A DNA stretch of 7,411 nt, from positions 1 to 7,411 of the forward strand of contig JAGVBL010000077.1 in NCBI GenBank assembly GCA_020059785.1, given 5' to 3'. The stretch's first letter is position 1. Every line of letters starts with the position of its first letter. This document shows positions 1 through 5,329 of the stretch, piece by piece. Under the pieces are notes generated by a model. That model did no database searches. It had not been told where the DNA came from and saw only the letters and a list, made by a program, of their open reading frames with translations. The translations under genes and the position numbers were made by a program. Origin of the DNA: Ignavibacteriales bacterium (lineage in GTDB: Bacteria; Bacteroidota; Ignavibacteria; Ignavibacteriales; Melioribacteraceae).

Positions 1-1
1 A

Positions 2-541
2 GAAAAAAATATTCCATATCAGAACAAAGAGTCGGTCTATTTTGCGTGGAATTCAGGAATTATAAATCAAACGTATGTTACGCGTCTTTCAATTTATTAT
101 ACCAAAAAAGTAAATGGTGTAGATAAATTTATGACCAAAGAAATTCCTTTACGTTATGAAAATTATGATAATAATCTTGTGCCGATTTATCCAACAGCAA
201 CAAACAATAATTTCCGATCTGTAGGAATGGAGACTGTTACAGAAACAATGAAATTAATATCCGAAGGTGACGGAAATAAAGGCAATTATGAAATTATGGG
301 TGCATATTTAGAAGTAATTGCTCTGGATAAAAATCTGAGTGCTTACTTTAATTCAACAGCCAGAAGTCTGGACAATTTTTCAGTTAAACTTGATGAAACA
401 GATTTTACAAATATAGAGAACGGATTTGGTGTATTCGGAATTTATCTACGGAATACTTACTTAGTGCCTTTTACACCTGCTTATATTAAATCGTTCGGTT
501 ATAAACCCGGCTTAGGTTTTGCCGATTATCCGTTTGATTAA
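2..541 (+). CDS. C-terminal part of a DUF4249-like envelope protein (5' end outside window)
   Basis: The reading frame is open from the window edge and ends at TAA 539-541, giving 179 visible residues with no start codon that must be used. An internal ATG at 131 exists, but the frame continues upstream without a stop, so that ATG is most likely just an internal methionine. The fragment is rich in Asn, Tyr and beta-prone stretches and has no membrane segment, as expected of a secreted or lipid-anchored beta protein. Near the end, residues reading LDNFSVKLDETDFTNIENGF followed by GVFGIYL resemble the closing 'NI-(E/G)-G-(L/F)-G-(V/I)-FG' signature of DUF4249 proteins, Bacteroidetes lipoproteins often found beside TonB-dependent receptors. 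No such receptor is visible here. Family assignment rests on that signature alone; the alternative is an unclassified secreted protein. It lies 12 bases upstream of the next gene and probably shares its transcript. Confidence 0.55.
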   Translation, partial: EKNIPYQNKESVYFAWNSGIINQTYVTRLSIYYTKKVNGVDKFMTKEIPLRYENYDNNLVPIYPTATNNNFRSVGMETVTETMKLISEGDGNKGNYEIMGAYLEVIALDKNLSAYFNSTARSLDNFSVKLDETDFTNIENGFGVFGIYLRNTYLVPFTPAYIKSFGYKPGLGFADYPFD

Positions 542-553
542 CAGGTATTAATA

Positions 554-2014
554 ATGAGAAGCAAAATTCGAATATTACTTATTGTTATTTCTATATCAAT
601 GTTAGTTTCATGCGATAAAGAAGTATTTACCGGGGTGACCGAAATTCCTCCAATTGAATCGGAAAAGCTCTATATCTCAAGTAATCCTAAGGGGTTCAGA
701 ATTTATGTTGATGACAAATATATGGGAGTAATTACACCCGATACTGTTAAATGGCTTAAGAGCGGAGTACACAAAATTTCTCTTCGAAATGATCTCTATT
801 TGCACGATACAACTTTTAATGTGAATCTGACTGAAAAAGTATTAACCAAAGTCGACATAAATTTATCAAACAATCCCAACTTTTATGGAAAAATTTATTG
901 TATGTCTCTTCCATCCGGTGCTACTATTTTCTTAAATAATGTAAATACCGGATTTACTACATCCAAACAAATTAACGGTTTAGTGCCCGGAAATTATTCA
1001 GTAAAATTTAGAAAAAATTTGTGCAGAGATGATAGTGTTGAATTTTTAATTAAAGGTGGACAGTATTTAGAAGTCTTTAGGCTTTTAGAGGATACTACTC
1101 GTAGTGTAAATTATAGAATCCATAATTCAAAAATTACATCCAATTCTTTAACAAAGATTATTCTGGACAAGAATAATCACAAGTGGATTGGTACTTTCAA
1201 TAGAGGACTTGTTAAATATGACGGTAAGAACTGGACAATTTACGATAATGGATTTTTAGGGGATGCAAGAATTACTGATTTATTATTTGATAAGAGAGAT
1301 CGACTCTGGATAGCATATTCTACAGGATTAGTTCTATTAGACGGCAATAGCTGGTTAACCCTAACAAATAATTTACCATCTAATGTAGTTAATTCTCTTG
1401 AGCAGGATAATGATGGCAATATCTGGATAGGTACTTATGAAGGTCTGGTAAAATATGATGGAGCTAATTTCCAGGTATTCAACAAATCAAATTCACCGCT
1501 AACAGATAATAATATTCAAGCACTTACTCAGTTAAAGAACGGAAGTATTGCAATTGGAACATCGAGAGGCGGAATTTTTATTAAAAATAACAACAGCTGG
1601 GTGCATCATAATATCGCAGAAATTTTAGCTGAGGATAAGATTGCAAATAATGTAATAGATATAATTGAATACAATAATGTAATTTGGGCATATATCTTAG
1701 GAGACACTTTTGAAGGTACGAGGAGTTCATATTTGAAATATGTTAACGGTGTCTGGGAAAAATATTCTCTTCCATTACAATTTGCGGTAGAACCTGTCTC
1801 CTTCTACATTGATTTATCAAATAATTTATGGATTGCGGGTAAAACCGGATTAGTAAAAGTAAATTCTGCAAATCAAGCTAAAATATTTAATACACAGGAT
1901 TACAGTTTTTATGGAAATTATCACTGCACTTCTGTTGTAGTTGATAACGGAGGTGATGTTTACACGACTACATTGGGAGGGGGACTTGTAAAAATTAAGA
2001 AAGGGAATTATTAA
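554..2014 (+). CDS. PEGA-domain and seven-blade propeller lipoprotein
   Basis: This 486-residue protein begins with a lipoprotein signal peptide: basic MRSKIR, a hydrophobic core, then lipobox LVSC with the lipidated cysteine at residue 20. Two PEGA domains follow at about residues 38-105 (around SSNPKGFRIYVDDKYMG) and 112-180 (SLPSGATIFLNNVNTG); PEGA is a small beta domain of surface and envelope proteins. From about 197 to 482 there are roughly seven repeats of the two-component-regulator propeller type (LDxxxxxWIGTxxGLVKYDG), at about 197, 238, 277, 319, 365, 413 and 457. Blades 4, 5 and 7 are more diverged, and blade 7 is short. In Bacteroidetes hybrid kinases such propellers form the periplasmic sensor, but here there is no membrane segment, kinase or response-regulator part after the propeller, so it looks like a stand-alone envelope binding or scaffold protein. 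Ligand unknown. The start is supported by the signal peptide; the upstream AGG at 543-545 is only a weak ribosome site. Confidence 0.85.
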   Translation: MRSKIRILLIVISISMLVSCDKEVFTGVTEIPPIESEKLYISSNPKGFRIYVDDKYMGVITPDTVKWLKSGVHKISLRNDLYLHDTTFNVNLTEKVLTKVDINLSNNPNFYGKIYCMSLPSGATIFLNNVNTGFTTSKQINGLVPGNYSVKFRKNLCRDDSVEFLIKGGQYLEVFRLLEDTTRSVNYRIHNSKITSNSLTKIILDKNNHKWIGTFNRGLVKYDGKNWTIYDNGFLGDARITDLLFDKRDRLWIAYSTGLVLLDGNSWLTLTNNLPSNVVNSLEQDNDGNIWIGTYEGLVKYDGANFQVFNKSNSPLTDNNIQALTQLKNGSIAIGTSRGGIFIKNNNSWVHHNIAEILAEDKIANNVIDIIEYNNVIWAYILGDTFEGTRSSYLKYVNGVWEKYSLPLQFAVEPVSFYIDLSNNLWIAGKTGLVKVNSANQAKIFNTQDYSFYGNYHCTSVVVDNGGDVYTTTLGGGLVKIKKGNY

Positions 2015-2071
2015 TCTTTCCGCCAATTAGCTGATGCCAAATAAACTTCTGTAAAAAATCTTTTTTTATCA

Positions 2072-2102
2072 TTGCAAAAATATAATTGATTATTTAAGTT
2101 TG
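2072..2102 (+). promoter_or_regulatory. Predicted Bacteroidetes-type promoter of the efflux operon
   Basis: TAAGTTTG at 2095-2102 matches the Bacteroidetes -7 consensus TAnnTTTG exactly, and TTG at 2072-2074 lies 20 bases upstream, within the spacing usual for the -33 element. A start site would fall at about 2107-2112, inside the dyads described next, and only about 10-16 bases before the tetR ATG. The surrounding sequence is strongly AT-rich. The match is visible directly; promoter activity is inferred, and a short consensus can occur by chance in AT-rich DNA, although its position immediately before the regulator gene supports it. Confidence 0.6.
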
Positions 2103-2133
2103 GCATACCAAACGGTCGGTATATGAGCCAAAC
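2098..2133. promoter_or_regulatory. Overlapping inverted repeats: probable TetR operator
   Basis: Three dyads share this stretch. GTTTGGCATACCAAAC (2098-2113) has perfect 6-base arms around CATA. ATACCAAACGGTCGGTAT (2105-2122) pairs at 14 of 18 positions and has the ACC...GGT look common in operators of TetR-family repressors. The outer arms GTTTGGC (2098-2104) and GCCAAAC (2127-2133) are perfect 7-base complements enclosing the second dyad and the start codon. The region overlaps the -7 element, the predicted transcription start and the first codons of tetR, so a bound repressor would block its own promoter. The repeats are seen in the sequence; binding by the adjacent TetR protein is inferred from the usual autoregulation of this family. 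Confidence 0.7.
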
Positions 2134-2725
2134 TAAAGAATTTATATTGAAAACAGCATTTAGCCTCTTTCTTCAAAAAAACTTTAAGGCAGTTACTCTT
2201 AAAGAAATTGTTGCCAAGACGGGTCTCTCTAAAGGAGCATTTTATCATTACTATACAAGTAAAGAAAAACTTTTTTTTGAAGTTGTTGACGCTTTCTTCT
2301 TTAATGCAATGCTTGTTGATTACAGTTTGTTCAGGAAAACCAGTCTAAAAGATTTTTATACAGATTATGCAGACCATATGCAAAAGAGTTTTAAGGAATT
2401 AAAAGAACATTTTCTAATTGGAAACCCGGAGGTGAATATTAATTTCATTCATATTCTTTTTGACGCGATTGATATTTTCCCCGGATTCAGAGATAAACTT
2501 CTAAAAGTTATGAATGATGAACTAAACGAATGGACAAAGATGATAAGTTTAGCACGAAAAAATAACGAGTTCACATCTCCAATGACCGATGAGCAAATTG
2601 CGAGAATGTTTGTTTATTCGAACGACGGAATAAGTTTAAGACTTTTACTTGAAGGAAGATTAGAATCATCTCATTCCGAAATGATAACCCTCTGGGATAA
2701 TTTTTATGAGGAGATTAAGAATTAA
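2123..2725 (+). CDS. TetR/AcrR-family transcriptional repressor
   Basis: The protein has 200 residues, a normal length for the family. The N-terminal DNA-binding domain spans about residues 4-55, with the helix-turn-helix at 25-46 (TLKEIVAKTGLSKGAFYHYY) followed by the typical TSKEKLF. The remainder (about 56-200) is a variable, largely helical ligand-binding and dimerisation domain rich in Phe and Tyr, which fits hydrophobic ligands; the inducer cannot be deduced. It is the first gene of a run leading into channel, adaptor and pump genes, so it most likely represses its own efflux operon, releasing it when an exported compound or metabolite binds. The start ATG abuts the predicted operator; no Shine-Dalgarno site of normal form is seen in front of it. 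Codon 1 is supported because the helix-turn-helix domain begins right after it. Confidence 0.93.
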   Translation: MSQTKEFILKTAFSLFLQKNFKAVTLKEIVAKTGLSKGAFYHYYTSKEKLFFEVVDAFFFNAMLVDYSLFRKTSLKDFYTDYADHMQKSFKELKEHFLIGNPEVNINFIHILFDAIDIFPGFRDKLLKVMNDELNEWTKMISLARKNNEFTSPMTDEQIARMFVYSNDGISLRLLLEGRLESSHSEMITLWDNFYEEIKN

Positions 2726-2847
2726 AAATGTTGGTAAATATAAAAAAGATGTTAATGTAGAAACTTTATATAAGAGCAAAGCGTCTATTGAATCGTATTT
2801 ATTTAGAAATAATATATTAATAAGGAGTAATAGCAGGGGTATAAAAT

Positions 2848-4194
2848 ATGAATTATGGAAAATTTCTCAAGCTAATTACAGTCTGTGTAATTTTATTATC
2901 GAATGTAATTTGTGCCCAGGATGGTAAGAATATAATTTATTTATCGTGGAAAAATGTTGTTGATATATCATTGAAGGATAATTTATCACTTCAATCTAAA
3001 AGACTCGATTATGAACTTCAGGGTCTGGAAACATGGAAATCTTTATCCTACTTTTTACCATCAATTAATTATCAGGGAATCGTCCAGAAAAATGTTGAGC
3101 TGCCAGTATTTGTATTTATGGGACAGAGATTTGTAGTCGGTACACCATATAACTTCCAGCATTCACTTAGTTTAACTTTTCCAATTTTGACTGGCGGAAG
3201 CAGATGGTTCAATTACCAGATTCAGAAGAATATTAAAAAATCTTTAAGCGAGGAACTACTTGGTAAAGAAGAGGAAACGGTTCTTAATGCTGTTCAATCA
3301 TATTATGCAATAATTCTTTCCAGCGAAATGACAAAAACTGCAGAAGAGGCAGTAAATGTTGCCAAGCAGAATCTTGATCAGGTGGAAAAATTTTATAAAG
3401 CCGGAACTGCAACAGAGCTTGATATGCAACGGGCAAAAGCTCAATATTCATCTACTTTACCGATGCTTGAATCGGCATATTCAAATAGAAAGCTTGCATC
3501 GCAAAGGCTTAAAAGCTTACTAACCATTCCGCTAACCGATTCACTTGTAGTGCTTGATGAACTGGATAAAGAGGATTTCCTTAAAGAATTTAACGATTAT
3601 TCTCTCGAAACATTGAAACAACTTTCTAAAGAGAACCGCAGCGATCTTAAAGCACTTAATCTTCAGCACGAGGCAGTTAAGGATGGAGAAAAAATTGCAC
3701 TCGGTCAGTTTGCACCTACTGTTGCAGTAGCTGCAAGTGTTGACCACGCTGCGCCTATGAATAGTTCCAAAGTAACATGGTCGGATTATATCCGGTCCAA
3801 ATCGATTACATTATCAGTCTCCTGGCCGCTTTTCGAAGGTGGAAGACGTGTTCTCGATTACCAGATGGCTAAGATAAGAACTGATCAACTGGGATTGATG
3901 ATCAAACAGCTTGAATATGGTGCGGATCTTGAAATTGAACAGAGTTATTATTCGTACAAAGAAGCTTCAAAAAATTTGCAGAGTTTGAAAGATGCACTCG
4001 ACCAATTTAAGGAGAGTTTAAGAATATCTAACTTGCTTTATACACAGGGCATGAGCAATCAACTTGATGTACTTAATGCCCAATTATTATACACGAAAAG
4101 TAAAACCGATTATCTGCAAGGAGTTTACAGTTACAATGTAAATCAACTTGCATTACTAAAATCGGTTGGATTATTAGATCAAATATGGAAATAA
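2848..4194 (+). CDS. TolC-family outer membrane efflux channel
   Basis: The 448-residue protein has a Sec signal peptide (about 1-23, hydrophobic core LITVCVILLSNVIC, likely cleavage after CAQ or nearby) and the two-repeat layout of outer membrane efflux proteins. Repeat halves are visible: SLTFPILTGGSRWFNYQI (about 108-125) mirrors TLSVSWPLFEGGRRVLDYQM (321-340), marking the paired beta-barrel strands and the returns into the helical tunnel. KFYKAGTATELDMQRAKAQY (181-200) mirrors LLYTQGMSNQLDVLNAQLLY (396-415), the conserved helix motif with a Gly and Leu-Asp. Trimers of such proteins form the outer membrane exit duct of tripartite pumps. An AGGGG at 2835-2839 sits 8 bases before the ATG and supports this start. 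The gene follows tetR after 122 bases, in which I found no convincing promoter or terminator, and the adaptor begins 14 bases after its stop. Confidence 0.94.
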   Translation: MNYGKFLKLITVCVILLSNVICAQDGKNIIYLSWKNVVDISLKDNLSLQSKRLDYELQGLETWKSLSYFLPSINYQGIVQKNVELPVFVFMGQRFVVGTPYNFQHSLSLTFPILTGGSRWFNYQIQKNIKKSLSEELLGKEEETVLNAVQSYYAIILSSEMTKTAEEAVNVAKQNLDQVEKFYKAGTATELDMQRAKAQYSSTLPMLESAYSNRKLASQRLKSLLTIPLTDSLVVLDELDKEDFLKEFNDYSLETLKQLSKENRSDLKALNLQHEAVKDGEKIALGQFAPTVAVAASVDHAAPMNSSKVTWSDYIRSKSITLSVSWPLFEGGRRVLDYQMAKIRTDQLGLMIKQLEYGADLEIEQSYYSYKEASKNLQSLKDALDQFKESLRISNLLYTQGMSNQLDVLNAQLLYTKSKTDYLQGVYSYNVNQLALLKSVGLLDQIWK

Positions 4195-4198
4195 TATC

Positions 4199-4203
4199 AG
4201 AGG
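4199..4203 (+). promoter_or_regulatory. Ribosome binding site that sets the adaptor start
   Basis: AGAGG lies 5 bases before the ATG at 4209. The in-frame upstream ATG at 4185 lies inside the end of the channel gene and would add eight residues (MEIISEAK) ahead of the signal peptide, so the site favours the start at 4209. Confidence 0.65.
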
Positions 4204-4208
4204 CAAAA

Positions 4209-5315
4209 ATGAACAAAAGAAAATTAATAACTATTGTGCTGGCACTTACTTTTATTGTTGCATGTTCACAAAACGAAAGCGCGAATTCTGAAAAAGCTGT
4301 TCCTGTAAAAATTTATAAAGTAAAGTCGGAATCGATTTCACAGTACATAAGAACTACCGGAATGGTTAAAGCAGAAGATGATGTTATTCTAATGAGTAAA
4401 ATTCCTGAAAGGGTAGAAAAAATTTATGTTAGACCGGGAACAAGTGTTCAGAAGAATCAAGTTCTGGCAGAACAAAAAAATGATATTTATAAACAGGGAA
4501 TGGAGATAGCAAACTCTGCAATAAGAACCGCAGAAGTCCATTTGAGAATGACGCTCCAGGATTTTGAAAGAATGAATAAACTCTTTTCCGAAAAAGCGAT
4601 TAGCCAACAGCAGTTCGACCAGATAAAATCTGCACAAGAAACTGCAGAACAGACATTCAATCAGGCAAAATCGGCTTATGAGCAAGCAAAGGAGCAATAC
4701 GATAACAGCTTTATTAAAGCACCGTTCGATGGTATAGTGGCAGCAGTTTATGTTGAAGAGAATCAAACAATTAACATGGGGCAGCCGGTCTTTCAGATTT
4801 TATCCCCTTCAAAAATGAAATCGAAAGTTAATTTAACCGGAACGGATGTTCAGAATGTTAAGACCGGACAGAAAGTATCAATCAGTTTTCCGACAATCAG
4901 CGGCGAATCATTTAACGGTAGAGTTGAAAAAATAAATAGTTCTATAGATCAGTTCTCTAAATCCCTTGAAGTGGAAATTGCTCTATTATCATCGGATAGC
5001 AGAATTAAATCTGGATTATTCGGAGAGTTTCTGATAGAGACTAAAAAAGTAAACGAATGTATTGTAGTACCTGAAAATGCACTTATGCCGCAGACAGAAA
5101 TAAAGATTGATAAGGAAACCGGATTACAAAATTTGCTAAAGAAATATTACCTGTTTGTTCTTGAAAACGGAAGAGCAAAATTGAAGGAAGTTAAAACAGG
5201 TATTGCCAACAACGGTCAGATTGAAATTACATCGGGTTTAAGTTTGGGCGATTCAATTATTGTAGTTGGTCAGAATATCGTTAAGCAGGATCAAAAAGTA
5301 AATGTAATTGAATAA
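4209..5315 (+). CDS. RND efflux periplasmic adaptor lipoprotein (HlyD/AcrA family)
   Basis: This is the membrane fusion protein that links the inner-membrane RND pump to the TolC channel. From the start at 4209 it has 368 residues. MNKRKLITIVLALTFIVACS is a lipoprotein signal with lipobox IVAC and the acylated cysteine at 19. The barrel-sandwich (lipoyl-like) domain is split: first half about 55-90 (KIYVRPGTSVQKNQVLAEQ), second half about 167-200 (FIKAPFDGIVAAVYVEENQ, with the family's KAPFDG motif). Between them, about 95-165, is a heptad-like, Gln- and Ala-rich helical hairpin containing MNKLFSEKAISQQQFD, the channel-contacting coiled coil. A beta-barrel (about 203-275) and membrane-proximal domain (about 280-365) follow. 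It begins 14 bases after the channel gene and ends 14 bases before the pump gene, consistent with one operon. The substrate is not indicated by the adaptor sequence. Confidence 0.93.
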   Translation: MNKRKLITIVLALTFIVACSQNESANSEKAVPVKIYKVKSESISQYIRTTGMVKAEDDVILMSKIPERVEKIYVRPGTSVQKNQVLAEQKNDIYKQGMEIANSAIRTAEVHLRMTLQDFERMNKLFSEKAISQQQFDQIKSAQETAEQTFNQAKSAYEQAKEQYDNSFIKAPFDGIVAAVYVEENQTINMGQPVFQILSPSKMKSKVNLTGTDVQNVKTGQKVSISFPTISGESFNGRVEKINSSIDQFSKSLEVEIALLSSDSRIKSGLFGEFLIETKKVNECIVVPENALMPQTEIKIDKETGLQNLLKKYYLFVLENGRAKLKEVKTGIANNGQIEITSGLSLGDSIIVVGQNIVKQDQKVNVIE

Positions 5316-5329
5316 GGAAATTTCAGAAA

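Noticed and set aside
2053..2070. A-run followed by T-run after the propeller lipoprotein gene, considered as a terminator.
   Set aside because: The arms are purely A/T with only two bases between them and no GC-rich stem, so it is not a convincing intrinsic terminator.
2726..2847. The 122-base gap between tetR and the channel gene, including the palindrome TTATTTAGAAATAA at 2799-2812, considered as a second promoter or operator.
   Set aside because: No TAnnTTTG element was found, and a short A/T palindrome is expected by chance in such AT-rich sequence. It also does not resemble the dyads before tetR.
2706..2927. A 73-codon + strand frame overlapping the end of tetR and the start of the channel gene.
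   Set aside because: It overlaps two well-supported genes in another frame and has no recognisable protein features.
3541..3747. A 68-codon frame on the - strand inside the channel gene.
   Set aside because: It is a short antisense frame within a conserved gene, with no own ribosome site or known motif.
4185..4208. Upstream ATG as the adaptor start, which would overlap the channel gene by 10 bases.
   Set aside because: It would place eight extra residues, two of them acidic, before the lipoprotein signal, and the AGAGG site is positioned for the ATG at 4209.
4389..4766. A 125-codon frame on the - strand inside the adaptor gene.
   Set aside because: It is antisense to the coiled-coil region of a clear adaptor gene; its Cys/Phe/Leu-rich composition is that expected of reverse-complemented Gln/Lys/Glu codons.
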